Below the pieces are notes generated by a model, which was not told where the DNA came from, searched no databases, and saw only the letters and a program-made list of their open reading frames with translations. 64,000 nucleotides of DNA, taken from positions 558,001 to 622,000 of the forward strand of contig NZ_PUHY01000012.1 of assembly GCF_002967765.1 (NCBI RefSeq), given 5' to 3'. The DNA is from Blastopirellula marina (GTDB taxonomy: Bacteria; Planctomycetota; Planctomycetia; Pirellulales; Pirellulaceae). The translations under genes and the position numbers were made by a program. Below are positions 17,649-26,501 of this stretch, one piece after another (position 1 is the first letter of the stretch; each line of letters opens with the position of its first letter).

Positions 17649-19015
17649 AGATTCATCAACCGATGCCGTGCCGCTTCAGGAAGTAATTTACCGTCGCTGC
17701 CAATCAAGTTCATACCTTGCAGCCAAGCTTCAAATTCAGGGGCATGTTTTAGACCCAGCAGTTCGCGAAGGTAGAGCTGGTCGTGGTACGACGTGCTTTG
17801 GTAGTGCAGCATCACATCGTCCGCGCCGGGAACGCCCATCACGAAGTTACAGCCCGCCATGCCGAGCAACGACAATAGATTATCCATATCGTCTTGGTCG
17901 ACGTTAGCATGGTTCGTGTAACACACATCGCAACCCATCGGCAGCCCCATTAGCTTGCCGCAGAAATGATCTTCCAGACCAGCACGAATAATCTGTTTGC
18001 CATCGTATAGGTATTCCGGACCGATAAAGCCAACGACCGAGTTGACCAAAAGAGGCTGATACTCACGAGCAACCCCGTAGGCACGGACTTCGCACGTTTG
18101 CTGATCGACACCATGTTGAGCGTTGGCAGAATGGGCGCTACCTTGCCCAGTTTCGAAGTACATACAGTTTTGGCCAACCGTGCCACGACCTAACTCAAGA
18201 CCGGCCTGATGCGCCTCGTCGAGCATCGCGAGTGTAACGCCAAAACTATCGTTGGTAGCTTCCGTTCCGCCGATCGACTGGAAGATTAGATCAACCGGCG
18301 CACCTGCCTCGATTAGTTCGATCGTGGTCGTCACGTGCGTCAGCACACATGACTGTGTTGGGATCTCAAACCGAAGCCGAAGTTCATCAAGCATCTCCAG
18401 TAACGTCCGAACGACGCGAGGGTCATCGGAGGCAGGATTGATTCCAATTACTGCGTCGCCGACTCCATACAGCAAGCCATCAATTGTGCTGGCCAGAATG
18501 CCTTTTACATCGTCGGTTGGATGATTCGGTTGTAGCCGAGTCGAGAAGTGTCCGGCCAATCCCAGGGTGTCTCGAAAGCGTGAGACCACACGAATCTTAG
18601 CTGCCACCAAGATCAAATCCTGGTTCGACATCAATTTGCTGACCGCCGCAACCATCTCAGGCGTTAGCCCAGGGCTAATTTGCTGTATCGTTTCCCCAGT
18701 GGTTTCGTATGCCAGAAGCCAGTCGCGAAACGCACCTACCGTTAACTGACTGATTTCCGCGAAGGCCTCGGCGTTGTGCCGATCGACAGTCAAACGGGTG
18801 ACCGAATCGAGCTCGTAGGGAATGATCAGCTCGTGCAGAAATTGCGAGAGTGGCACATCGGCTAACACATGCCGCGCCGCCAGTCGCTGTTTGTTGTTCT
18901 CAGCGGCTAAGCCGGCCAGGCAATCGCCCGATCGCTCTGGTGTCGCTTTAGCGAGAACGTCTTTCAGGTCGGGAAAAGAATAGGTCGTTATCCCGATTCG
19001 ATGCTGATACTTCAT
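17645..19015 (-). CDS. eutB: Ethanolamine ammonia-lyase large subunit
   Basis: 456 residues, as expected for EutB (453 in E. coli). The TIM-barrel subunit binds ethanolamine and cobalamin. Diagnostic stretches include RTLLEMLDELRLRF, GTEATNDSFGV, GRGTVGQNCMYFETGQGS and DVCYTNHANVDQDDMDN. First gene of the eutB-eutC-permease operon. I looked upstream for a cobalamin riboswitch and saw no B12 box. No acetaldehyde dehydrogenase, reactivase or shell genes are in the window. Confidence 0.95.
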   Translation of the reverse strand: MKYQHRIGITTYSFPDLKDVLAKATPERSGDCLAGLAAENNKQRLAARHVLADVPLSQFLHELIIPYELDSVTRLTVDRHNAEAFAEISQLTVGAFRDWLLAYETTGETIQQISPGLTPEMVAAVSKLMSNQDLILVAAKIRVVSRFRDTLGLAGHFSTRLQPNHPTDDVKGILASTIDGLLYGVGDAVIGINPASDDPRVVRTLLEMLDELRLRFEIPTQSCVLTHVTTTIELIEAGAPVDLIFQSIGGTEATNDSFGVTLAMLDEAHQAGLELGRGTVGQNCMYFETGQGSAHSANAQHGVDQQTCEVRAYGVAREYQPLLVNSVVGFIGPEYLYDGKQIIRAGLEDHFCGKLMGLPMGCDVCYTNHANVDQDDMDNLLSLLGMAGCNFVMGVPGADDVMLHYQSTSYHDQLYLRELLGLKHAPEFEAWLQGMNLIGSDGKLLPEAARHRLMNL

Positions 19016-20009
19016 GATCCCACGATAAAGAGGCCGACGGTTTGCGTTTTATCGTACCGCATCGAAACGCGCGAATGCACTGGCGCATTGCGCAAATTCT
19101 TATCTTCCTACACTCAATGTTTGAGGTTTTAGGGGTCGTGGCATCAAAAGGGACGACGTTGATAGCTGTCCGAAACAAATCGTCTCACAGGATCAGCTGC
19201 CACGGTAGTACATGGCGAAGCCCCAATTTCTACCAAGGCTCTTTTCAATCAACTTGGGATTGAATGCGAGTTCTTCCTGAAACCTCCCTAAACAAGATCC
19301 ACTTCTCTCCCAAATCGTCTTGCAGGTTAAGCTCGTTTGCAATGGCAAAACGCTCAACGCCCGATCGACTACGGCAAGCTTACCTTCCGTCTTCATGTTC
19401 GATAGGGATCAGAATTGAACCCTATTTGTTGGAGAAATGAATGCTGAATCCTTCACCATAGCGCACCGCGAAATTCTTCTACCAGGATTTGGACAGCTTC
19501 CTTTAGGGCCGCATAGCATAGAACTTTAGGAGCAAGACAATCTGACGGTATCAATGCCGTCTGTCGTGACAACAGCTACCGAGTATTAAGGTTCATTAAT
19601 ATGCCGCTCTTGAAGGCTCGATGTGATCCGCGTAATGGATATTCAGAAGACATTAAACGCTTTCTATAGCGATCACTTTTCCACCTCGAAAGAACGTCAA
19701 TCTAGACGGCGAATCGCTAGCTCTTACGGCTACTAAGTTTTGAAGATTCCCACGTTAACAATTGTTTCAGATGCGGTGCATATCCTCAAATGAATTGCGT
19801 GTATTGTCATTACTCGTCCGAATTGATCTGGATATTCTGAAACGGCTTCAACAGCACGGTCATTCTCGCTTGCCTTTCCCGGCAATGTTATTGCTTCCAG
19901 GATCCACCTCACGATCCTAGCCGGGTGAACGTTTGCCAGTGCATGACCGCCGGGTCAAATTCCATCCACGACTGGCTTCGCCAAAGGCCGAGCCTCAGAG
20001 GAGAACTCA
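19016..20009. other. About 1 kb without a supported gene
   Basis: No reading frame here has a good start and coding character. On the minus strand around 19193-19396, short stretches in two frames look weakly coding (KLAVVDRALSVL in one, LGEKWILFREVSGRT in the other), which could be a frameshifted fossil. The rest (19400-19990) is AT-richer and shows nothing I can name. It separates the divergent eut operon and the lipoprotein/DUF1559 pair and presumably holds both promoters. GAGGAG at 19998-20003 is the ribosome binding site of the next gene. Confidence 0.4.
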
Positions 20010-20459
20010 ATGTTGGGAAGGCTGATTGTCTTGCTTGGTATTGTCAGTTTGCTGGCCGGCTGTGGCGATCCGGCATTGCATCCGATCACCGGAAAAGTCT
20101 CACTGGACGGCAAGACTTACGAACGACTGCTGGTCTACTTTCATCCTCTCGATCGTGAGCCTAACGAGTTTTCAATTGGCGTCGGCGAGACCGACAAAGA
20201 TGGCGTTTTGGTCCTGCGAACTTCTGCCGGCCCTGGCATCGCCACCGGCAACTATCGCGTGACCTTCTCCTGCATTCAAGCACTTCGTGGCGGCAAGACG
20301 CTCACCCTCGGAGCTGGTTCCGAAAAAGCGGACGACGATCGAAGCCTGGTCACCAAGGATATCGTTCCTCCGCAATATGGTTCGAAGACCGAGAGCCCGG
20401 TCGAGTTCCAAGTGAAGTCAGGCGAGAACATCTTCGAGTTCGACATCCCTGGCAAATAA
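20010..20459 (+). CDS. Small lipoprotein paired with a DUF1559 gene
   Basis: 149 residues. The signal ends in LLAGC, a clear lipobox, so it should be lipid-anchored. The mature part ([21 protein letters not shown], then [10 protein letters not shown], then GNYRVTFSC) has the pattern of planctomycete carboxypeptidase-regulatory-like domains, a small beta-sandwich. Such lipoproteins are often next to DUF1559 genes. The DUF1559 gene follows 50 bases downstream, so the two are likely one operon. Confidence 0.82.
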   Translation: MLGRLIVLLGIVSLLAGCGDPALHPITGKVSLDGKTYERLLVYFHPLDREPNEFSIGVGETDKDGVLVLRTSAGPGIATGNYRVTFSCIQALRGGKTLTLGAGSEKADDDRSLVTKDIVPPQYGSKTESPVEFQVKSGENIFEFDIPGK

Positions 20460-20509
20460 GTAAGTCGTTTCATTCCGTTTTTTATTCTCTCCACAAGGGG
20501 AAAGCTCTC

Positions 20510-21619
20510 ATGTCGATTTCCAGCACGAAACGAGGCGCGTTCACACTCGTCGAGCTATTGGTTGTCATTGCGATCATTGGTGTTTTGATCGCTCTTTTGC
20601 TGCCGGCCGTGCAACAAGCTCGCGAAGCTGCTCGCCGCATGCAGTGCAGCAATAATTTGAAGCAGCTCGGCCTGGCCGTGCACAACTTCGCTTCAACCTA
20701 TCAGGACGAACTGCCAATGTTGGGCGAGGCCCAGGAAGGTGGCCACTGGACGGCATTCATCCTGCCGTATATCGAACAAGCCAATATGTACGAAGCATTG
20801 ACCTTCGGTTCCACAAACTGGGCCGCCGGCACCGCGTTGAACAATCCATCGATCACATCGACCAGCAACGCCGAACGTCAAATCGCGGCATGTCAAACGA
20901 AGCTCGAAGCTTTGATCTGTCCTTCTTCCACTGTCAGCGGACCGATCTACGACGCCTCGGTCTATTCGCCACCGTGGTTCGTTGCGGCTCGTCAGCCGGC
21001 GAACTACTTGGGTGTCGTTACTGGGATTCAGCCCAACGACTGGAAGCCAGCTTGGGGATGGGGACGACCCGGCATCCCGTCCTGGACCGACGCCAACGGC
21101 AATTCCCACGATACCAAGGGGCATCCAGAACTCGATGGCGTGTTCATCACCCGACATCCCGATAAGGCGCGAATCGCCCAAGGTGGGATGGGAGGCGCTT
21201 GCCGATTGGCCAGCATCACCGATGGAACCTCAAACACGCTCATGATCGGCGAAGCGGAACCAGACCCGCAGCTACAGACCTTGGCTTCTGTTTCCGAAAA
21301 CGCCAATACTGGCCGTAAAGATCATTGGGCGATCGGTGGCGACGACTTCGACAATTGGGAAGGTTCGGACTGGTCGGAAATGGGTGGCTCGACCGGCGTG
21401 CGAATCAATTACCCGCGACCTCAAGGTTCGCCGAACGACGCTTCCGATAGCGATCCGAACTGGGCCGCTTACGAGGTGAGCTTCAGCAGCCGTCACCCAG
21501 GCGGATGTAACTTCGTGTCGGCCGACGGCTCGGTCCGATTCGTTGCGGAAACAATCAACGCATCGATCTTCAGTGCCTTAGGTACGCGGGCGAATGGGGA
21601 AGCCGTTCCGGCCCCTTAG
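20510..21619 (+). CDS. DUF1559 protein with prepilin-type N-terminus
   Basis: 369 residues. The N-terminus [19 protein letters not shown] is a type IV prepilin cleavage/methylation motif with its hydrophobic helix, followed by the conserved [19 protein letters not shown]. The C-terminal [16 protein letters not shown] is the DG motif of the family. DUF1559 proteins are hugely expanded in planctomycetes and are thought to be pseudopilin-like exported proteins. Function unproven. A terminator lies 25 bases after the stop. Confidence 0.93.
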   Translation: MSISSTKRGAFTLVELLVVIAIIGVLIALLLPAVQQAREAARRMQCSNNLKQLGLAVHNFASTYQDELPMLGEAQEGGHWTAFILPYIEQANMYEALTFGSTNWAAGTALNNPSITSTSNAERQIAACQTKLEALICPSSTVSGPIYDASVYSPPWFVAARQPANYLGVVTGIQPNDWKPAWGWGRPGIPSWTDANGNSHDTKGHPELDGVFITRHPDKARIAQGGMGGACRLASITDGTSNTLMIGEAEPDPQLQTLASVSENANTGRKDHWAIGGDDFDNWEGSDWSEMGGSTGVRINYPRPQGSPNDASDSDPNWAAYEVSFSSRHPGGCNFVSADGSVRFVAETINASIFSALGTRANGEAVPAP

Positions 21620-21643
21620 CTTTCGGATTCCGTTTGAAATTGA

Positions 21644-21675
21644 AAAGGACGCTTCCGCAAGAGGCGTCCTTTCTT
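21644..21675 (+). terminator. Terminator after DUF1559 gene
   Basis: AAAGGACGC (21644-21652) pairs with GCGTCCTTT (21664-21672) around an 11-base loop, then CTTTC. It can work in both directions and may also serve the convergent esterase gene that ends at 21754. Confidence 0.85.
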
Positions 21676-21753
21676 TCGTGATAATTAAGACAGCGAGACC
21701 GATGACCGATGACAGATGAATCGTAGTTGTCTCCCAATCGTCGGTCGTGGAAC

Positions 21754-22647
21754 TTAGTCTTGCTTTGGGTCGACCAAGACTTCCTTCTGCAACCAACCGC
21801 TGGCCAGCTTTGGCCATTGGGTAACGCGCTGCTCGGTTGGTCGTAGCCCGTAGCCATGACCACCCTGCGGGAAAATGTGCATTTCAGCTGGTACGTCGTT
21901 CTGTTTCAATCCGTAGTAATACGCCGCACTTCCCGTTGATGAGACGCGGTCATCACTAGTATGAACCAGGAAAGTCGGAGGCGTCTTTTCATCGACGGAG
22001 GTTTGGGGAGTTAGTTCGATGCCCTGTCCGTCGATGTTTAGATAGGCCGGGTAGATTAACAACGCGAAATCAGGCCGCGCATCGATTTGATCGACTTCGT
22101 CCACCGGCTCGTAGGCAGACTCATCGGCATTGGAAGTCACCGCCGCCAAGTTACCGCCCGCAGAGAAGCCTAGGATACCTACCTTATCGGGATCAATCTT
22201 CCAATCTTCCGCGTGAGCCCGGGTAAGTCGAATTGCACGCTGCGCATCTTTCAGCGGATTGACGTGAGGTTCACCTTCTTTCGCTCGTGGCACGCGGTAG
22301 TGCAGAACCACGCCGGTAATTCCGATCTCGTTCAGCCAGGCCGCGACTTCGGTTCCCTCTAAGTCGTAGGCCAAAATGTGATAACCACCGCCTGGACAAA
22401 TGACGACTGCGGCGCCAGTGTCTTTGGCCGGATCTGGCTTGAAAACAGTCACGGTTGGTTTAGTCACCTTGGTCACCTTACGACCAATGCGTTCGTCGAT
22501 AATCTCGGCGATCTCTTCTTTTTCACCTTCCGCCAAGCCGGGTACTTTGCCTGCTGGCCAAATGGCTTCGCTGATTGGTTCGGCAGCTGAAAGGGTGGAC
22601 ACCATTAGTAACGCAAATAAACAGCTCGGTCCCAGAAGGCATTTCAT
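21754..22647 (-). CDS. Exported alpha/beta hydrolase (esterase-like)
   Basis: 297 residues. A signal peptide (FALLMVSTLSAAE) precedes an alpha/beta hydrolase fold. The oxyanion region is CPGGGYH, the nucleophile elbow GFSAGGN, the acid is probably in VHTSDDRVSS and the histidine in QGGHGYG. This pattern fits the carbohydrate-esterase/acetylxylan-esterase-like group often found in planctomycetes. Substrate is probably an acetylated glycan, by inference only. Confidence 0.88.
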   Translation of the reverse strand: MKCLLGPSCLFALLMVSTLSAAEPISEAIWPAGKVPGLAEGEKEEIAEIIDERIGRKVTKVTKPTVTVFKPDPAKDTGAAVVICPGGGYHILAYDLEGTEVAAWLNEIGITGVVLHYRVPRAKEGEPHVNPLKDAQRAIRLTRAHAEDWKIDPDKVGILGFSAGGNLAAVTSNADESAYEPVDEVDQIDARPDFALLIYPAYLNIDGQGIELTPQTSVDEKTPPTFLVHTSDDRVSSTGSAAYYYGLKQNDVPAEMHIFPQGGHGYGLRPTEQRVTQWPKLASGWLQKEVLVDPKQD

Positions 22648-22991
22648 GGCAGGCGAATCTCAATGTGAAGAGTTTTGGGAAAAAAGTGGGGTAGGCAGCA
22701 TTCGTGGCTAGAATGGTATAAGCTGATGAGCGTACCCTGCCACAAAGGTGTTTGCAAACATTCGGTGCGTGTTTAGGCACCACTAGGCAAATCCTTTGGG
22801 CACGCAGTTTGCAATTGCGTTACTACATCAGTCCCACCTGCTGGACTCGTTTGAAGGTTTGGTGAAGTAGTTTGCCACAATCGGTAAAGAATGTGACAAT
22901 CTACCCCGATAACCCTTGCAGAACGGGAACTGAGCAAGCATTAATAGAATGCTGACACTTTCACTTACTTTCTGACTTAGGAACCCTCCCC
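22648..22991. other. Intergenic region between divergent genes
   Basis: 344 bases between the esterase (minus) and the next gene (plus). It must hold both promoters, but I see no clear box, RNA gene or repeat. Confidence 0.4.
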
Positions 22992-23468
22992 ATGGGTGGC
23001 AAAGCCGTTGCCGTCGTTTTATTTGATGGCCAGTCGGCGGGTGGAACGTATCTTCTTCGATGCATCACCGATGCGTTGGAAGCAGACACACTTCCCAACT
23101 TGACTCTTCTTCCCACAACGCCAATCGAGGCAATCCAAGAGGCACAAGTAACTTCTCCACAAGGAGTTATGTTTCTCGGTACTGCGATTGCACAGCGAGA
23201 TACAGAAATCGGTCGCCTGACAGACATCGATCTCTGGAATCCACAAGAGTATAAGCACGAACTATTGAACGCTTGGCATCGTCGCCTGACGAAGGGGAAG
23301 AAGGAAAGCACAATTCCGCAAAATGCGCGTGCTCTGTTCCTCCATCATGAAGAACGCCTTGAGCCAGAACAGCTGGAATCGGTGATCTTGCCGATGGTTC
23401 GACGCGTGGGTCTGTGGACTCGTTTCTGGAATAATCTGCCGCATCGCAAGAAGGCTTCCGCTTCTTAA
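22992..23468 (+). CDS. Small protein of unknown function
   Basis: 158 residues, no signal peptide. The N-terminus (GKAVAVVLFDGQSAGGTYLL) looks like the first strand and loop of an alpha/beta fold. The C-terminus is basic (WNNLPHRKKASAS). No recognised family. It converges with the thermonuclease gene; a bulged hairpin at 23494-23520 lies between the two stops and reaches into the nuclease stop codon. Confidence 0.65.
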   Translation: MGGKAVAVVLFDGQSAGGTYLLRCITDALEADTLPNLTLLPTTPIEAIQEAQVTSPQGVMFLGTAIAQRDTEIGRLTDIDLWNPQEYKHELLNAWHRRLTKGKKESTIPQNARALFLHHEERLEPEQLESVILPMVRRVGLWTRFWNNLPHRKKASAS

Positions 23469-23510
23469 GCGAGTCGCTGTTGCGAAAAGCAAACGGCGCG
23501 GTGACTTCTT

Positions 23511-24365
23511 TCACCCGCCGCAAATGCCGCACGGCTTCCCATCTCCCGCCGTGCAATACTTTCCGCGGGATGTTTTTCCGAAGTGCTTGCACGATGGATT
23601 GTGCCTAACCCCGCTTGATGTATTCAGCCAAAACTTAGTGGGGCTAGTCGGATCAGTCGGCTTCAGCTGAGCCGCTTCTTCCTTTCGCTGCTTTTCCTCA
23701 AGGCGAAAGCGCCAGGGTTGTTGCGGCTTATTGTCTTGCCATAAGCCAACTTGCTTCGCAGCCGCGTCGGTTTGGGTCGCTGCTAACTCGGCATCACCAC
23801 TGAAATGGCGATAGTGCCAAGCCCAGCCGTCAGCAATGAGCTGACGATTGATCCAATGGCCATCCAGAAACACATGACCCAAGATTCGGCCGTAGGTGTC
23901 GGACTTCTCGTAAGCAACGAGGACCTGCTTTCCATAAACTAAGCGATTGAGTGCCTGACGACTTTTCTCGCCGTAGGCTTGGCCGCTTTCTGGAGAGTCG
24001 ATTCCTTCCAGACGAATCCGATGGGTCTTCTTGTTGTCATCCAGTACGCCGATGGTGTCGCCGTCGGCGACGTAGATCACTTTGCCGCGCAAAATGTTAA
24101 CTGGACAATTTGTAACCCATCGCCGATCCGCTAAAGACAACCGTGCCTGCGGAATAAGCACGATTTGCCCAGTTTGTGGCAACAGTGCAACCTGATCGCC
24201 ATCGAGATATGCAAAGCGAGATTTTGCAAAAACTTTATCTTCTTGATCGTGCCACTCGCGAACGGGATCGACTAGCGGTGGATCTGGTTGAGCTTGGGAT
24301 AGTGCGAATGAGAGTGGCAGCAGTGCCAGCACAAGCCCGAGAAGAGAAGCGTGTTTTGAATGCAT
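23511..24365 (-). CDS. Exported thermonuclease with SHD1 domain and Cys tail
   Basis: 284 residues from the ATG at 24365, which opens a signal peptide (LLGLVLALLPLSFALSQA). Domain order: an SHD1-like segment (REWHDQEDKVFAKSRF, about 35-85), a staphylococcal-nuclease domain (about 90-215) with YVADGDTIGV, IRLEGIDSPE, YGEKSRQAL and YGRILGHVF, and a C-terminal Cys/His cluster (RHNPSCKHFGKTSRGKYC, then PCGICGG) that may bind zinc. SNase domains cleave DNA or RNA. SHD1 is otherwise a eukaryotic actin-cytoskeleton domain that is common in planctomycetes. Probably a secreted or periplasmic nuclease. Confidence 0.9.
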   Translation of the reverse strand: MHSKHASLLGLVLALLPLSFALSQAQPDPPLVDPVREWHDQEDKVFAKSRFAYLDGDQVALLPQTGQIVLIPQARLSLADRRWVTNCPVNILRGKVIYVADGDTIGVLDDNKKTHRIRLEGIDSPESGQAYGEKSRQALNRLVYGKQVLVAYEKSDTYGRILGHVFLDGHWINRQLIADGWAWHYRHFSGDAELAATQTDAAAKQVGLWQDNKPQQPWRFRLEEKQRKEEAAQLKPTDPTSPTKFWLNTSSGVRHNPSCKHFGKTSRGKYCTAGDGKPCGICGG

Positions 24366-24445
24366 TCCGCCAAACCGTCTTGCCTGACGCGGACACCGCG
24401 CACTTTGGTCCGCGCCAAGCGAAGACGACCTTTTCAATGATAGAG

Positions 24446-25618
24446 CTACTTATTCAGTTCAGCGGCGGCGGCATCTTGGAAATCTTTTCGCAAGTCGCTC
24501 GCGTCGCTGTTGGGAAAGTTCGATCGTTGGACCAGTAAGATGTAGGCCCGCTTCTTTTCAGGATCGCCCCAGCTTTGTGTGCCAAAGGCACCTCCATGGC
24601 CAAAACTTCCGGGGCTTAGTGCCGCCGACACACCCTGGGGTTCTTGCACCACGCAGTATCCAAGTCCCCAACCGTTGCCGGGGGTGAAGCCTGTTTCGAT
24701 GTCACCGGTTTGCAGTTTGGTCAGTTCCTTTACCGAATCACGACTTAGGATCTTGGCGTCTCCCAGGAAACCGCCGTTGAGCATCATGCCATAGAACTTT
24801 GCGAGATCTCGGGCCGTCGAGTAAAGTCCTGCACTCGGATTCGGATATGGATCGGTGTCGAAGTTGCCGATCCAACTTTCTGCTTCGGTCAGTTCACCGG
24901 AGTCTTTGTTCTTCGCGTAAAGCGTGGCGATACGTGCTTGCTGTTTTTCGTTTGGATGGAACGTAGTCGTATTCATCTTCAAAGGGTCGAAGATTCGCTC
25001 TTGAAGAAATTCACCGTATGGCTTTCCGGAAGCGACTTCGATCACCCGTCCCACGACGTTTAAACCAGGGCTGTATTCCCATTTGGTCCCTGGCTCGTAA
25101 CGCAGCGGACGTTCTGCAAGTTCTTTCGCGGTGCTTTCAAGAGATCCGACCACACGTTGGCTACCACCAAGTCCAGCGGTGTGCGTGAGACACTGGCGGA
25201 TGGTGATTGGCTTGTCGAGTGTGTTACCTTCAAACGTTACGTCGGCAAACTCGGGGATGTATTTTGAAACGGGATCGTCGAGACCTACTTTGCCGTCTTC
25301 GACAAGGGTCATCAGCGCCGTAGCTGTGATTGGCTTGGTCATCGAAGCGATAGCGAACATCGCTCCCGGCCGCATTGGCTTCTCGGTTTTGAGATTGGCG
25401 TTGCCAAGCCCGCTCAGGTGCACGAGCTTGCCGTCTTCGATCACCAGGGTGACAGCTCCGGCGACATCTTTGTCTTCGATGTGCTTCGTGACCGCCTTGT
25501 TGACGCCTTCGAGCGCTGGCGGCTTCCGGCGACCTTCCTGAGCAAATGCAGGGGAAGCAACCGCCACGCAGAGCAGTGCCACAACAGTGCGTCCAAGTGT
25601 CCAGGGGGGAGCAAGCAT
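24446..25618 (-). CDS. Exported beta-lactamase-fold serine hydrolase
   Basis: 390 residues from the ATG at 25618 (AGGA 8 bases upstream); an in-frame ATG at 25627 is the alternative. The signal peptide is about 1-26 (VALLCVAVASPAFA). The SxxK motif is Ser92-Met-Thr-Lys95, the tyrosine motif YSPGLN follows near residue 180, and GHGGAFG near the C-terminus replaces KTG. This is the class C / family VIII esterase pattern. It is more likely an esterase or D-amino-peptidase than an antibiotic-resistance enzyme. Confidence 0.88.
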   Translation of the reverse strand: MLAPPWTLGRTVVALLCVAVASPAFAQEGRRKPPALEGVNKAVTKHIEDKDVAGAVTLVIEDGKLVHLSGLGNANLKTEKPMRPGAMFAIASMTKPITATALMTLVEDGKVGLDDPVSKYIPEFADVTFEGNTLDKPITIRQCLTHTAGLGGSQRVVGSLESTAKELAERPLRYEPGTKWEYSPGLNVVGRVIEVASGKPYGEFLQERIFDPLKMNTTTFHPNEKQQARIATLYAKNKDSGELTEAESWIGNFDTDPYPNPSAGLYSTARDLAKFYGMMLNGGFLGDAKILSRDSVKELTKLQTGDIETGFTPGNGWGLGYCVVQEPQGVSAALSPGSFGHGGAFGTQSWGDPEKKRAYILLVQRSNFPNSDASDLRKDFQDAAAAELNK

Positions 25619-25759
25619 CGCAATCATCCTACTTACGAAACAAGATTTCGGGGGAAAGCCGCAGCCTACCGCAATCCATCGGCCTGTCAAGCTTCTTCCA
25701 GCCCCCCTCTTTCTGGCCAGTATCCGCCGTAAAATCCGCAACATCTTAAGACGAATCCA

Positions 25760-25789
25760 TTGAGTTTTTCCGCCGATCCTGCCTAGAAT
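25760..25789 (+). promoter_or_regulatory. Candidate promoter of the His-rich protein gene
   Basis: TTGAGT (25760-25765) and TAGAAT (25784-25789) are separated by 18 bases and lie 35 bases before the ATG at 25825. The boxes match the sigma-70 consensus 5 of 6 and 5 of 6. Confidence 0.4.
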
Positions 25790-25824
25790 AGCTGCTGGAT
25801 CATGCCGATCCCTTCCGTTCACTC

Positions 25825-26271
25825 ATGGTATCCATGCGACGTTTTGGTAGTTACGCTCTGATTGCCACCTATTTGGTGGTACAACTTTTCGGCCAGGTGC
25901 TTCATGCCTGGAGCGGATGTGAGCACGCGCACCTGCCAGGTCAATGGTCGTCGCAGGCCACCGTCGCAATTGCCGATGGTCATGCTGAAGGTCACCATCA
26001 CCACCACGATCATTCGTCCCATTCGCATGGCTCGGCCGAGCGAGAATCTGCTCCGATCGAAGGTGACGGCTGGAAGTCAGGTCATCGACACAATCTCGCC
26101 ATCGATGGTTGTTTGCTTTGCCAACATCTGGCGTTGGGTCAGATTGCTCCGGCGACAACTCCTGTTGCCGTCGAATCGATCGCCGTGGAATCGTACATTC
26201 CCCGATCGACACGCTTCGCCACGCACAAGTGGCTAGGTCCGAATTCTCCCCGGGCACCTCCGACAGCATAG
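25825..26271 (+). CDS. His-rich exported protein, probable metal binder
   Basis: 148 residues. A hydrophobic N-terminus (YALIATYLVVQLFGQVLHAW) may be a signal or anchor. Residues 53-69 hold about ten His (GHHHHHDHSSHSHG), and CLLCQHLALGQ follows near residue 112. His tracts plus a CxxC/H motif recall DUF2946-type proteins linked to metal handling. The neighbouring DUF1559 gene also has a His-rich loop. Start could be Met1 or Met4. Metal and role are inferred. Confidence 0.72.
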   Translation: MVSMRRFGSYALIATYLVVQLFGQVLHAWSGCEHAHLPGQWSSQATVAIADGHAEGHHHHHDHSSHSHGSAERESAPIEGDGWKSGHRHNLAIDGCLLCQHLALGQIAPATTPVAVESIAVESYIPRSTRFATHKWLGPNSPRAPPTA

Positions 26272-26276
26272 GTTTT

Positions 26277-26325
26277 GCTGGCGTGATCTCTTGCGCCAGC
26301 CGTCTGTTTGCGTGCGAGCAAACAG
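26277..26325 (+). terminator. Two tandem hairpins behind the His-rich gene
   Basis: GCTGGCG (26277-26283) pairs with CGCCAGC (26294-26300), then CTGTTTGC (26304-26311) pairs with GCAAACAG (26318-26325). Neither has a long T run, but the position right after the stop fits termination or RNA protection. Confidence 0.55.
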
Positions 26326-26501
26326 GCTAAGGGTCGATCTTCTTCGCATTGCGTCGAAGTCATGGCTCTTGTTTGAATTCGCGACGTAGTCTTGCACCGT
26401 AAACCTGCGAGCTGCGGCGCGGCCATGCTATCTATTCATCCGATTCGCCGTCGCGCTGCACACGCGCGATTGGTTGCCCATATATAAGAGAATTCATAAT
26501 T

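Noticed and set aside
19016-19200. Cobalamin riboswitch before eutB
   Set aside because: I looked for the B12 box and flanking stems on the minus strand and found no match.
19042-19263. 73-codon plus-strand frame upstream of eutB
   Set aside because: No ribosome binding site and no protein-like features.
24446-25618. Antibiotic-resistance beta-lactamase
   Set aside because: The motifs fit class C-fold esterases and peptidases: HGG replaces KTG. Exported relatives of this kind are very common in planctomycetes.
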